In this document: piece by piece, positions 61,101-63,069 of the stretch
Position numbering within the stretch: the first letter of the stretch is position 1
How the letters are laid out: each line of letters opens with the position of its first letter
Assembly: GCA_958510825.1 (NCBI GenBank)
Contig: OY294048.1
Coordinates: 20,539,589-20,603,588, forward strand
DNA length: 64,000 nt
Source of the DNA: Brachypterus glaber
Taxonomy: Eukaryota > Arthropoda > Insecta > Coleoptera > Kateretidae
Reading direction: 5' to 3'
The notes under the pieces: generated by a model
The model's input: the letters and a program-made list of their open reading frames with translations, nothing else
What the model was told of the DNA's origin: nothing
Database searches by the model: none
Made by a program: the position numbers and the translations under genes

Positions 61101-62708
61101 TACATACTTGCTCAATTTCTAAAGCTGAATTTTACTTAGCGAAACAAAGTTGTTGCTTTCATTAGTATGTCATCTTTGACAATGTTAATGACAATTTTAA
61201 AATTAAAGAGAGCAAACACAAATAACGTTTTTGTTCCGCTAAGGAAAAATTATCTTTAGATATTAAGCAAGTATGTAGTGCATAATAGAGTTGTTGTGGA
61301 GTAGAGATGTTATGTAGGAGAGATGTCATGGAATAGACATGTTGTGGAGTAGAGATGTTAAAATGCCCTTATTTATTATTAAAAAAAAATATTTGTGTTA
61401 GGAAAAAGTATCTGAAATGACCAAAGAACTAGCAGACCTCAAAGCAGGCTTATCGGGTGGCGAAGACGATAAGATGTCAGCAGCGATGAAAATCGCGGAA
61501 CTAGAAAAGATAGTCGCCCAGCTGAACGAGGAGATTAGCAATCTGAAACTCGAGCTGGAGAACATGGAAGATATCGCCGAGGCGAATGAGAAAAAAGCCA
61601 AGGAGAAGCTGCACGAGATTGCGCAGCTGCAAGCGCAGCTGGAATTGGTCAGGGAAGAGTCGGCGAGACAAGTTGCCAGGACGAAGGATAGGTGCGAGAC
61701 AGTCAGAAGGTCTATGCAAAATCAAATTTCAGGTAAAGTTTTTATTATTTTATTGTGTAATTTGTTTGGTATATTTAAGAGACAGGCTTATTGCATATGG
61801 CTCATTTGTCTTAATATGATAATAGGAATAAGTTTGAATGGAGATTAGGGGGAAGTGAGTCATAGCTTACTGATGCTGGAGTTGCATCTGCCATGAATTG
61901 GTGAGAGGGGTGAAGAGGAGGTGAGGGAGGATAGGAGAAGGAGAGGAGGGATAAAGTTTTTAAAGGTTTAAGCAAATCAATTCGTAAACCAAATAACATT
62001 AAAGTTTTTATTATCATCAAGTCATCAGTCAGTAGCCGCTATAGTTAAAGCGTTCAGTACTGGAAAACCATTTAATTCATGAATGTGATATCGAGACTTG
62101 TAACCGACTCTAAAGTATCTAACGCAGAGCACTGCGATATTATCATAAATTGTTAAATTTAATTCAATTTGCTTTAAATTGAGCTAGGTGTCTTAAAATG
62201 TTAAGACCAGGGACCACTTTTGGGCAACTGTTGGGCAAAAATTGTATCTGTGTATTACAATAAGTGTTTGATAAGTCACTGTAAGTCGGTGGTTCTCAGA
62301 AGGTAGTTTTTAGCCTGAATGCAAATAAAATATCAAGCTACATGATTCATTTGATATTATTCCATTTAATGATGATGTTAAAGTCAATTCCAAGACAGTT
62401 CTCTATGCCTCTATATCCCTACTTAAAATTTTATTTTTACAATTTTATTTACAGAGTTGGAAAGAACACTTGCTCAGAGCCGGGCTCAGGCCAAAGCCGC
62501 CCAAAAGGATAGAGACGAAATCAGGCAGAAGATGCAAGCACAAATTTTCAATCTCAACGAAAATTTCGAAGATGCTCAAATGAGAATTCGAAACTTGCAG
62601 GGACACGTAAATTTCCTGAAAACCTCGCAAACTGGAGGATACAACGCGGGAGATAATTGTATGTCAGATAAACCAGATCCCTGTAATTGCGGTGCATCAG
62701 ACTATTAG
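6145..62708 (+). CDS. ODF2: ODF2/cenexin-like coiled-coil protein, 18 exons (gene span)
   Basis: Joining the 18 exons listed below gives about 1,095 residues with every junction in phase. Residues 1-270 are Ser/Tyr/Lys-rich and then acidic. About 285-400, 540-670 and 700-1070 are heptad-rich. From memory of vertebrate ODF2, the closest matches are an EKMT segment (exons 8-9), a QLADME segment (exon 13), QFQEKLQEL...LPEILK (exon 16) and a C-terminal NFLKTS (exon 18). ODF2 builds sperm outer dense fibres and centriolar distal/subdistal appendages. The protein is longer than vertebrate forms because of an added N-terminal region, a Met/Asn/Gly/Pro-rich exon and a Cys/Pro linker. Identity rests on recalled alignment, not a search. 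Confidence 0.8.
6247..6509 (+). CDS. ODF2: ODF2-like exon 2
   Basis: Acceptor AAAATTTTAG and donor AAA/GTAAGT bound an 87-codon open frame rich in Ser, Tyr, Lys and Asn (STKNSSKKYENPSK, then DADSYYKYTLRNYEDF). An alternative acceptor at 6227 would begin the same frame at 6228 in phase 0 but does not fit exon 1. A LINE target duplication starts only 16 bp after the donor. Confidence 0.75.
6645..8876. mobile_element. 2.2-kb foldback element inserted in the LINE
   Basis: The ends GGGTATTTCTGTACGAATCC and its complement are flanked by TTAT on both sides (6641-6644, 8877-8880). The terminal inverted repeats run for roughly 640 bp (6645 to about 7290 and about 8235 to 8876). The middle holds another inverted repeat (7365-7515) and GC-rich near-palindromes around 7590-7690. 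No transposase frame was seen. Confidence 0.85.
7365..7515. mobile_element. MITE of the GATCCAAGGACGAGAA family
   Basis: ATATGTTT...GCGTATGATCCAAGGACGAG and its reverse complement (CGTCGTTGGATCATACGC...AAACATAT) form a short foldback nested in the 6645-8876 element. Related sequence occurs twice at 17262-17888. Confidence 0.65.
9283..9550 (+). mobile_element. tRNA-derived SINE (family S1), plus orientation
   Basis: A degenerate tRNA-like head carries an A-box-like AATAGTGG and the B-box GAGTTCGATTCTCAC. The body has GGCGCCGATTTGC and GGCGAAGGCGATAAGTGAA, and the end is GGTTAAACAAAC. It matches the minus-strand copy at 35285-35548 over almost its full length. It lies directly after the LINE duplication. 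Confidence 0.85.
9572..10379. mobile_element. TTAA-flanked MITE, about 0.8 kb
   Basis: The ends GGGCGGTTTCTATTGGATTT and its imperfect complement (AATCCACCAGAAACCTCCG) are bounded by TTAA at 9568-9571 and 10380-10383, a piggyBac-type target. Near-complete inverted arms include CGACTCCAGGTAA and TTACCTGGAGTCG. The left arm is interrupted by the nested element at 9773-9915. Confidence 0.8.
9773..9915. mobile_element. Nested PIF/Harbinger-type MITE, 143 bp
   Basis: The ends GGGAACGTTCAAGTATTACG and CGTAATACTTAACGTTCCC are inverted repeats flanked by TAA on both sides (9770-9772, 9916-9918). GGG ends with a TAA/TTA duplication match PIF/Harbinger. The uninterrupted partner arm near 10200-10230 shows the empty site. 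Confidence 0.85.
10541..10711 (+). CDS. ODF2: ODF2-like exon 3
   Basis: Acceptor TTATTATTTTAG and donor GAG/GTAAAA bound 57 codons in phase 0. The product is basic (VTKPKKKRFLISPRTVKAKT) and ends with an acidic EVSDEEPEPE. The KPKKKR cluster could be a nuclear-localisation-type or microtubule-binding patch; this is inference only. Confidence 0.8.
10796..11443. mobile_element. TA-flanked MITE with about 240-bp inverted repeats
   Basis: GTTCAGGGATATGA at the left is mirrored by TCATATCCCTGGAC at the right, with TA on both sides. The arms include TCTGTCAAGTTTTTCAGGTA and AGCAAAACCTAT and their complements. The short minus-strand frames inside are by-products of the repeat. Confidence 0.85.
11463..13712. 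repeat. Tandem array of an approximately 835-870-bp unit, about 2.7 copies
   Basis: TTTCTAGA(C/T)TATAATTA recurs at 11463, 12331 and 13166, giving spacings of 868 and 835 bp. Copies are highly similar throughout (for example AGGTCCACCACAATCG and CACGACGTGGAGTC in each). The third copy stops near 13712. Each junction carries an (ATC)n run (about 12304-12328 and 13131-13163). The repeated minus-strand frame of about 90 codons has no recognisable domain. Confidence 0.9.
13713..14682. other. Intron 3 stretch without recognised features
   Basis: This is AT-rich intronic DNA. I see no exon, clear element ends or duplicated segment. A small GC-richer patch (about 14380-14600) has no recognisable structure. 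Confidence 0.4.
14683..15010 (+). repeat. Dispersed repeat family R1 (GTCTGTCC repeat), plus orientation
   Basis: The core is CGTCCTAGACAAAAAATTCT, then a (GTCTGTCC/GTCC)n tract (14818-14876), then TATCACGATTTTTGTGAACA and TTAGGAAAAACAAGTTCTAT, ending near AAAAAAGTTATGGGGG. The same order occurs at 49340-49575 and 52255-52700 and in reverse near 4590-4800 and 5385-5545. There is no inverted repeat and no coding frame. Confidence 0.8.
15475..15729 (+). CDS. ODF2: ODF2-like exon 4
   Basis: Acceptor TATTCCAATTTTAG and donor GGG/GTAAGG bound 85 codons, phase 0 at both ends. It encodes LELFYSPSSERFETES and a strongly acidic second half (PSEEEEGEHLEEDAEK). Low-complexity acidic composition fits a flexible linker before the coiled coil. 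Confidence 0.8.
15730..16491. other. Intron 4 without recognised features
   Basis: AT-rich intron containing an (AAAC)n stretch near 15845-15875 and GC-richer sequence near 16090-16150. No element ends were resolved. Confidence 0.4.
16492..16590 (+). CDS. ODF2: ODF2-like exon 5
   Basis: This exon of 33 codons has acceptor CTATTTTTTAG and donor GAG/GTTTGT, phase 0 at both ends. It encodes an acidic heptad-like helix (DDEMKEVENIIKQATDEL). It continues the acidic tract of exon 4. Confidence 0.8.
17262..17888. mobile_element. Compound inverted repeat of the GATCCAAGGACGAGAA family
   Basis: The left end TATATTATGATCCAAGGACG is mirrored at the right end (CGTCCTTGGATCATAATATA). Two smaller foldbacks (about 17270-17420 and 17705-17880), each with AACATATTTTTAAC-type inner ends, face each other. 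Between them two related blocks, GGGACCGCAAAATTACTTTG and GGGACCGCAAAAGTACTTTG, each contain a CTGCAGCCCGC half-palindrome. Confidence 0.7.
18368..19826. mobile_element. Foldback element with about 190-bp terminal repeats
   Basis: AAAGGACATGGCACAATTTA at the left is mirrored at 19807-19826. The arms continue through GCCCTCGGTGAAATTCGCTA and AACGTTTCAAGCACTTTGTA. An inner foldback (about 19107-19200) pairs ATCATACCGAGGGCTTCATA with its complement. The target duplication is not clear. Confidence 0.8.
19827..20530. other. Intron 5 stretch without recognised features
   Basis: Moderately AT-rich sequence leading to the microexon acceptor. Small plus- and minus-strand frames are present but show no family features. 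Confidence 0.35.
20531..20543 (+). CDS. ODF2: ODF2-like exon 6 (candidate 13-nt microexon)
   Basis: A strong acceptor (TTTTGTTTTCAG) and donor (GTATGT) bound GGAGGAGATGTAG, coding GGDV plus one base. Exon 5 ends in phase 0 and exon 8 needs a preceding single base, so an intervening coding length of 3n+1 is required. Microexon plus exon 7 (40 nt) satisfies this. Confidence 0.45.
20730..20934. mobile_element. TTAA-flanked MITE, 205 bp
   Basis: The ends CCCCTTGACGCACCAC and GTTAGTGCTTTAAGGGG are bounded by TTAA (20726-20729, 20935-20938). The interior has palindromic GAGTTAACTCGGG units. The flanks GGGAGAGACA and TGTCCCTC are themselves complementary, so it seems to sit in the centre of another inverted repeat. 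Confidence 0.75.
21959..21991. repeat. Short hairpin, 14-bp arms
   Basis: CCAACCCACAATAT and ATATTGTGGGTTGG are separated by 5 nt. Nearby, CCTGAAATTCCGCATACGC (about 21455) and a close copy (about 22001) suggest a degraded element around 21450-22030. Confidence 0.6.
22882..22938. repeat. Near-perfect 57-bp palindrome
   Basis: Arms of 28 bp (AATAGTCACGTATACATAGA...) are exact reverse complements around a single T at 22910. Confidence 0.9.
23076..23808. mobile_element. Inverted-repeat pair enclosing exon 7
   Basis: AGGTTTGTTTTGGTTTC at the left is mirrored by GAAACCAAAACAAACCT at the right. Both sides also carry TTCTAGAAC-type motifs further in. A 32-bp unit (CTATTACGCATGCGCAATAA...) is directly repeated near 23115 and 23160. 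It may be one element containing the exon or two separate fragments in opposite orientation. Confidence 0.6.
23371..23397 (+). CDS. ODF2: ODF2-like exon 7 (27 nt)
   Basis: It encodes ENDEDSENK in the frame dictated by exon 8, with donor AAAG/GTAAAA. The 5' end is uncertain. The acceptor at 23370 (TTGCGAG) fits the microexon phase, whereas the better-looking acceptor at 23362 (GATTTTAG) would need two preceding bases. It lies between the inverted arms of the repeat at 23076-23808. Confidence 0.55.
24067..24224 (+). CDS. ODF2: ODF2-like exon 8
   Basis: Acceptor TATATATTTAG and donor GAA/GTAAGT enclose TGESTFKFDPKIDNAVLREL and a coiled coil ending LLTKEKMTE. This is the first segment that aligns convincingly with the ODF2 coiled coil (alanine-rich helix followed by a KxEKxMT motif). 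Confidence 0.9.
24402..24510 (+). mobile_element. tRNA-derived SINE head (family S2), plus orientation
   Basis: The head reads GACCCGGCGGCGCAGAGGAT, then a B-box GTGGGTTCGAATCCCAC, then TTAGAGCATGGTTGTATAGTG. The same TAGAGCATGG.TGTATAGTG follows the B-box of the copy at 52940-53196. The anticodon and acceptor stems do not pair, so it is not a functional tRNA gene. Confidence 0.7.
24790..25140 (+). repeat. Partial member of dispersed family R2
   Basis: AATTCCTATAAACATAT, TCTAAAAA, GGGAGCTACGCC and TTTTTATTTAATAACTAAG follow the order seen in the large inverted repeat at 63070-64000 and at 47885-48680. An ACAGGGTG-type transposon end (24758) precedes it. Confidence 0.6.
25923..26218 (+). CDS. 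ODF2: ODF2-like exon 9
   Basis: This is a 296-nt exon, phase 0 in and ending with AG of a split Arg codon (donor GTAGGT). The first 35 residues continue the coiled coil (MNAELKKQMTLFEEKTKRIQ). The rest is non-helical, with a near-duplicated motif IPKVIICGATE / LPKIILCGDS and then a Ser/Pro/Arg tail. The duplicated motif is not in the ODF2 sequence I recall. Confidence 0.9.
26690..27095. mobile_element. Degraded inverted-repeat element
   Basis: AAGTTACATATTTGCTCTATAAAA near 26701 is inverted near 27048 (TTTTATAGAGCATAGATGTAACTT). An inner pair around 26857-26922 (GTCATATTTATCAAAATTGA against its complement) adds to the foldback. No target duplication was resolved. Confidence 0.5.
27534..28440. 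mobile_element. TA-flanked MITE, 0.9 kb
   Basis: The ends GAGGAAAGTCGCCTAATTTC and GAAATTAGGCGCATTTCCTC are inverted, with TA outside both. The CCGAAATT(A/G)GG motif recurs in both orientations inside (about 27753, 28027, 28059, 28401). No open frame of note. Confidence 0.85.
28768..29118 (+). repeat. Direct repeat copy A (family R3)
   Basis: ATTAAAGTACTAGTTTTATAA through AACCTCTTATGGGCCTATAA and ACACGCAAAATGCGTG matches copy B at 32121-32632 in the same orientation. Copy A lacks about 160 bp present in copy B after ATTTTTGTTTTG. Confidence 0.85.
30495..30549. repeat. Hairpin with perfect 24-bp arms
   Basis: AATTTTATTTACTTAAAATA... and its exact complement are separated by 7 nt. It lies just after an ACAGGGTGGCCC sequence (30381) that resembles a mariner-type end without a visible partner. 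Confidence 0.8.
30905..32120 (+). mobile_element. 5'-truncated non-LTR retrotransposon with reverse transcriptase
   Basis: The coding relic is at 30913-31920. It starts within the reverse-transcriptase palm and is followed by an AT-rich 3' region ending in TAATAATATAA-type repeats near 32120. Direct repeats of family R3 lie on either side (28.77 and 32.12 kb), though these are too far apart to be its target duplication. Confidence 0.8.
30913..31920 (+). pseudogene. Reverse transcriptase fragment of a LINE
   Basis: In one frame, interrupted by a single TAG at 31156-31158, are FFDLTRAFDCLD (palm motif A), GVPQGSVLGPLIFLIYVND (motif B region) and MFADDSSFAVS (catalytic FADD box). About 200 residues of C-terminal region follow (CDKNHLILNLEKT, TKFLGINLD, then QKRLIRKIFDLKYRES). 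The order and motifs are those of Jockey/CR1-like non-LTR elements. The N-terminal endonuclease and fingers are missing, so it is inactive. Confidence 0.9.
32121..32632 (+). repeat. Direct repeat copy B (family R3)
   Basis: This is the longer copy of the R3 repeat, with TTTTAGCCCACGAGTACAAG, GAAACGAGTGCTTTATAC, CTCTTATGGGCCTATAAG and AACACGCAAAATGCGTG. It carries about 160 bp (after GTTTTG at about 32315) absent from copy A. Confidence 0.85.
32904..33204 (+). CDS. ODF2: ODF2-like exon 10, Met/Asn/Gly/Pro-rich
   Basis: Acceptor AATTTCCTAG and donor GAG/GTAAGT enclose 100 codons of low-complexity sequence with about a dozen Met plus many Asn, Gly and Pro (for example MGPYQNMNMNNMPPGNIG). No heptads are present. 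It sits between two coiled-coil exons, so it should form a disordered loop or hinge. Confidence 0.85.
33231..34309. mobile_element. Foldback element with CATCTCTACTC subterminal minisatellite
   Basis: The ends TGGCGCACTCACATCTCTAC and GTAGAGATGTGAGTGCGCCA are inverted. Arms of about 140 bp contain a tandem 16-17-bp unit close to ACATCTCTACTCTTTT. The flanks TCCCGTG and TGCCGTG suggest a degraded 7-8-bp duplication. It starts 27 bp after the exon 10 donor. Confidence 0.8.
34741..35655. mobile_element. TA-flanked MITE containing a SINE
   Basis: CAGCCTGTTCCAGAACTCGC and GCGAGTTCTGGAACAGGCTG are inverted and bounded by TA (34739-34740, 35656-35657). The right terminal block (ACCCTCAAATTTCTGTA.GCG) is present twice, at about 35572 and 35618. 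A SINE in minus orientation is nested inside. Confidence 0.85.
35285..35548 (-). mobile_element. tRNA-derived SINE (family S1), minus orientation
   Basis: Read on the minus strand, the head GGGGAGGCATAGCGTAGTGG (A box) and GTGAGTTCGATTCTCAC (B box) precede the S1 body and a (AAAC)n tail (plus-strand GTTTGTTTG at 35285). It is better preserved than the copy at 9283-9550. Confidence 0.88.
36367..36577. mobile_element. TA-flanked MITE, 211 bp
   Basis: TGGTCTGTTTAATCAAGTAA and its near complement (TTGCTTGAAAAAACAGACCA) form the ends, with TA on both sides. The arms extend through GATAGTAAATTAAAAATCGCA. Confidence 0.85.
36737..37010 (+). repeat. Tandem duplication, about 150-bp unit
   Basis: CCTCGGGAAAGTCTCCATTCC (36738) and ACCATGGGAAAGCCTCCGTTCC (36884) each lead into GCCAAAAAAT, a T-run, AATTTGCTTTCAAATTCTGA and GAGGTGTTTGGAAAATAC. 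Confidence 0.8.
38161..39074. mobile_element. Inverted-repeat element with about 190-bp arms
   Basis: TAAGAGGTGATTCTACATCC at the left, with ATAATCACCTCTTA and further complementary sequence at the right. The arms share GGGAGCTAAGGCCCTTCCAAG and GATGATTCTTCATTTAAAAT. It is a distant relative of family R2. A 46-bp segment (GTCGATTCAGGCATAATTAT...) occurs at 38109 and again inside at 38373. Confidence 0.8.
39116..39864. mobile_element. TA-flanked CAGGGTG element with nested foldback
   Basis: CAGGGTGCCCGTTTTTCGAG and CTCGAAAAACGGGCACCCTG form the ends, with TA outside. The arms cover about 85 bp. An inner inverted repeat (about 39232-39303 against 39343-39412, with CGCGCATGCGTGAGCTCGGC-like sequence) is separate and probably a second element. 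Confidence 0.85.
40004..40095 (+). CDS. ODF2: ODF2-like exon 11
   Basis: Acceptor TTCTTTATAG is followed by 30 codons plus AG, with donor GTAATA. It encodes DIVPQLTKKLSDSIIMQEKL and resumes the coiled coil after exon 10. The split Arg codon is completed by exon 12. Confidence 0.85.
40244..40373 (+). CDS. ODF2: ODF2-like exon 12
   Basis: It follows a short 148-nt intron whose acceptor is A-rich (AAAAAAAAAG). It encodes YKLQTDLLNKDRTVDCLQRQ and further heptads, ending in phase 0 at GAG/GTATTT. The NKDRTVDCL stretch corresponds to a DKDKEVEEL segment that I recall from vertebrate ODF2. Confidence 0.85.
40439..41677. mobile_element. Inverted-repeat element containing a second element
   Basis: TGGTTATCATAAAAATCCAG(GACA) and its complement (TGTCCTGGATTTTTATGATAACCA) form the ends. 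The target duplication is not resolved. The inner element at 40569-41427 accounts for most of the span. It begins 66 bp after the exon 12 donor. Confidence 0.65.
40569..41427. mobile_element. MITE-like element with GGTACAGTTGG ends
   Basis: GGTACAGTTGGACCC and GGATCCAACTGTACC are inverted, with TTA on both sides (40566-40568, 41428-41430). Read as TA plus CAGTTGG, it could instead be Tc1/mariner- or pogo-like. Minus-strand frames (40831-41385) include a helical segment HLQEAIHAINNTNFPGLKTI that might be a decayed DNA-binding domain; I cannot confirm this. Confidence 0.7.
42620..42877 (+). CDS. ODF2: ODF2-like exon 13 with Cys-Pro linker
   Basis: This exon of 86 codons has acceptor TATTTTTAG and donor ACA/GTAATA, phase 0 at both ends. 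It encodes a coiled coil (EKQLADMEADVRNMQCELQS) aligning with the ODF2 QLADKDLYV region. It then carries a CPAPPPCPPPCPPPHTC segment that cannot be helical. Confidence 0.85.
43662..44270 (-). pseudogene. Left-arm copy of the palindrome gene (5' part kept, middle deleted)
   Basis: Read on the minus strand, it contains a 5' part absent from the other arm (SHGKSQCDADGGSVKRKIRR), then LQRPLDSQIINAHDLFKFCS and MYVEIMP. The frame is then lost because about 190 bp, including the intron, are missing. The remaining 3' sequence down to the stop is recognisable but out of frame. It is therefore a broken copy. Confidence 0.75.
44346..45039 (+). CDS. Right-arm copy: two-exon fragment of an uncharacterised, probably transposon-associated gene
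   Basis: Exon 44346-44574 (RKARRASLQRPLDNQIINAH...VPGTRTFHFIKPIT) joins 44656-45039 (DNSVACWKISNDKYDEPSLN...) through an 81-nt GT-AG intron, completing an Asp codon. The frame ends at TAA 45037-45039. The C-terminal part, with YVVIRLAKSRYVAMVTDVYS, LNWPKE and LPHVLCEVALDE, resembles a domain I recall from unannotated proteins that recur in invertebrate genomes and accompany transposons; this is weak. The retained intron argues against a processed copy. The 5' end is truncated near the palindrome centre. Confidence 0.6.
46314..47510. mobile_element. TA-flanked element with internal head-to-tail end junctions
   Basis: TCGTCGGCTTACAAGTAAAA at the left and CTTTACTTGTAAGCCGACGA at the right are inverted, bounded by TA. 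Inside, near 47140-47210 and 47389-47460, a right end (CTTTACTTGTAAGCCGACG) is joined directly to a left-type end (GGGCCTACAAGTAAAAG). The two junction segments lie in direct repeats about 249 bp apart. GGCACTAAGTC is the common subterminal motif. Confidence 0.85.
47885..48680 (+). repeat. Family R2 copy, interrupted
   Basis: GGTGATTCTACATCAGAAAT, TTTTTATTTAATAACTAAGG, CCTTTGAGATATAGCAACGA and GTTTTTTGCCCCAAACTTTT lead to about 48245. After about 300 bp of other sequence, TGTAATGCCATAGGATTAAC and AAATTTCACGGTTCCATGAA continue in the same order as at 63070-63530. Confidence 0.75.
48854..49025 (+). repeat. Tandem duplication, about 90-bp unit
   Basis: CGAGTTCTCAAAACAGAACCAAGTAACTG is repeated at 48949 as CGAGTTCTAAAAACAGAACC. 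Both are followed by CAAAATAGTCT.TCTGGATAT and AGGAGTGCCACAAT. Confidence 0.8.
49340..49575 (+). repeat. Dispersed repeat family R1, diverged copy
   Basis: CGTCCTAGACTAAAAAAATC, then a (GTCTGTCC)-type tract (49468-49500) and GATGTCACGTATTTTTACAA, in the R1 order. Confidence 0.7.
50649..50864 (+). CDS. ODF2: ODF2-like exon 14
   Basis: Acceptor TTTATTTTAG and donor GAG/GTATGA bound 72 codons, phase 0. It encodes a long coiled coil with LKEQYCRLQDDFKGKL and CLRADNELMKQTN, matching the ODF2 section with ENERLKASF. A 7.8-kb intron precedes it. Confidence 0.9.
50957..52185. mobile_element. TA-flanked MITE, 1.2 kb, with repeated subterminal motif
   Basis: GGGTAGATACCCCAGTTATAGCC and GGCTAAAACCGGTGATCCTACCC form imperfect inverted ends with TA outside. 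The motif CCGGTTTTAGCCA/CCAGTTATAGCCA recurs several times inside in both orientations. No frame of note. Confidence 0.8.
52255..52700 (+). repeat. Dispersed repeat family R1 with internal duplication
   Basis: TTTCAAATTTTCAAAACAAA...TTCTTGGATATAAATTT occurs at about 52280 and again at about 52440. The first is followed by a GTCTGTCTGTCAGTCTGTCT tract, and the second lacks the tract and continues with GATTTTTGTGAACACGATAA. Confidence 0.8.
52940..53196 (-). mobile_element. tRNA-derived SINE (family S2), complete, minus orientation
   Basis: An 11-bp direct repeat ACGCTAATCCT flanks it (52929-52939 and 53197-53207). On the minus strand the head reads GATCTCGGTGGCGCAGTTGG (A box) and GTGGGTTCGAGCCCCAC (B box), then TAGAGCATGGATGTATAGTG, a unique body and an (AAAC)n tail. 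The head resembles a tRNA but is part of the SINE. Confidence 0.92.
53926..54069 (+). CDS. ODF2: ODF2-like exon 15
   Basis: Acceptor AATATTTTAG and donor AAG/GTAACA bound 48 codons, phase 0. The coiled coil ends ELRAMIEDQQSELDDYRNK, corresponding to the ODF2 MIDNYKSQ segment. Its join to exon 16 aligns without a gap. Confidence 0.9.
54322..54771. mobile_element. Probable inverted-repeat element
   Basis: TTTTTTTCACTACTAGC near 54323 is mirrored by GCTAGTAGTGAAAAAA near 54755-54770. Next to it, 54783-54868 holds another hairpin (GGTAGAGAAGAC against GTCTTCTCTACC). Confidence 0.5.
55290..55690 (+). repeat. Diverged tandem duplication, about 240-bp spacing
   Basis: ATTTCACAAAATGTTAAGTAAT, ATTAGTATACTAGATAG, AGGTAA.TG.CTAGCATTTTTTTG and ATGTTAACAT occur in the same order in both halves. 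Confidence 0.75.
55700..57447 (+). mobile_element. Non-LTR retrotransposon with internal deletion
   Basis: An endonuclease remnant (55720-56060) is joined directly to the reverse-transcriptase C-terminal half. It is followed by a 3' UTR ending CCGTAATAAAGACAATTTAT and (TTA)n at about 57430-57447. The 3' end resembles that of the LINE at 6543-9248 (AAAGACAATAAATATTTATT). Confidence 0.85.
55724..57019 (+). pseudogene. LINE endonuclease/reverse transcriptase relic
   Basis: The endonuclease end shows NLIVFGDFIFPQ (GDF core) and, after a frameshift and stops, NSDHCVIQSF (SDH motif). The reverse transcriptase resumes at GTPQGAILSPLLFAIYTSKL, YADDTQLYR (catalytic YADD), LQLNPNKSVALVFG and NLGLIIDNTFRYKEHL, and ends with a long basic C-terminus at the stop 57017-57019. 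The fingers and first palm motifs are deleted. The 265-codon 3' frame (from 56222) is intact, so the copy is fairly young. Confidence 0.9.
58090..59935 (+). mobile_element. Non-LTR retrotransposon fragment in intron 15
   Basis: This is coding sequence of a LINE from upstream of the reverse transcriptase to its C-terminus, without a recognisable 3' tail. Both ends appear truncated. Its right limit lies about 85 bp before the exon 16 acceptor. Confidence 0.8.
58176..59932 (+). pseudogene. LINE reverse transcriptase relic with several frameshifts
   Basis: Pieces in order are NPAPGPDGICAKVLK (reverse-transcriptase entry motif), DFFKAFVWVP (motif A region), SGVPQGSVIGPLLFIIFIAD, LFADDSRIYR (catalytic FADD), LSLNVKKCSVLHIG and YLGIMISEDLKWSKHI. 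After a frameshift come HIRPLLECEVVLWNPYYTKD and NVQHRATRMVSSLR. Stops or shifts occur near 58374, 58764, 59541 and 59837. It resembles CR1/Jockey-type elements. Confidence 0.9.
60018..60275 (+). CDS. ODF2: ODF2-like exon 16, best-conserved segment
   Basis: Acceptor TTGTTTTTCCAG and donor AAG/GTAAAC bound 86 codons. It contains VKNQFQEKLQELTPLPEILK, the clearest similarity to vertebrate ODF2, where I recall RRQFQSQLADL and LPDILK. A LINE fragment ends about 85 bp before the acceptor. Confidence 0.92.
60876..60947 (+). repeat. Tandem duplication of a 36-bp unit
   Basis: TAGCTTAAGACTACAGACTA...AACTTAAAAAA occurs twice in succession with one substitution. Confidence 0.85.
60996..61368. mobile_element. 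hAT-like MITE with CATCTCTACTCC subterminal minisatellite
   Basis: GGCATTTTAACATCTCTG at the left and GTAGAGATGTTAAAATGCCC at the right are inverted. The 8-bp direct repeat TTATTTAT lies outside (60988-60995, 61369-61376). Both arms contain tandem copies of a unit close to AACATCTCTACTCCAT. The right end is 33 bp before exon 17. Confidence 0.85.
61402..61732 (+). CDS. ODF2: ODF2-like exon 17
   Basis: This is a 331-nt exon, notably richer in G+C than its introns, with donor TCAG/GTAAAG. It encodes continuous coiled coil (EKIVAQLNEEISNLKLELEN, then KEKLHEIAQLQAQLELVREE), equivalent to the ODF2 C-terminal third. It ends after the first base of a codon completed in exon 18. An 8-bp-flanked MITE ends 33 bp upstream. 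Confidence 0.9.
62455..62708 (+). CDS. ODF2: ODF2-like exon 18 (terminal)
   Basis: Acceptor TTTTATTTACAG leads to ELERTLAQSRAQAKAAQKDR and RNLQGHVNFLKTS, matching the ODF2 end that I recall as QNYVQFLKSS. A short Cys-containing tail, CMSDKPDPCNCGASDY, precedes the TAG stop. Confidence 0.92.
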
Positions 62709-62720
62709 ATAATTTTATGA

Positions 62721-62726
62721 AATAAA
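62721..62726 (+). terminator. Poly(A) signal AATAAA of the ODF2-like gene
   Basis: AATAAA lies 13 bp after the TAG stop (62706-62708), implying a very short 3' UTR. Confidence 0.75.
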
Positions 62727-63069
62727 AGATTTATTTTTGTACCTACCTACGTGATATAGTTTATTTTTCCATATTTTTTTAATACTTTATATTTATTTAA
62801 TAACTTTTGTTTTATATTTATATAATACCTATTATTACATAAAAAAAACGCAATACATAGATTTTTTGCGATTACTTTTTGTTTTCGAAAAAAATCTTGT
62901 ATTTTGTTGTCAAAATAAAGCTATATTAAAAACCAAGTGTAGGTAACTCTAACAGTATTTTGGCTGCTAAAAAACGGCATATTACTGTATACAGCGAACA
63001 ACATAAAACTTCTACTTGTCAATACTAGAAAATAGTATACACGGTGTATTTGAAATAGCGTCGGAAATT
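62727..63069. other. 3' flank of the ODF2-like gene
   Basis: AT-rich sequence after the poly(A) signal. No gene or resolved element was seen. Confidence 0.4.

Noticed and set aside
61398..61725. Minus-strand frames opposite exon 17
   Set aside because: They are shadows of a Glu/Lys/Leu-rich coiled-coil exon on the plus strand, which has splice sites and homology.
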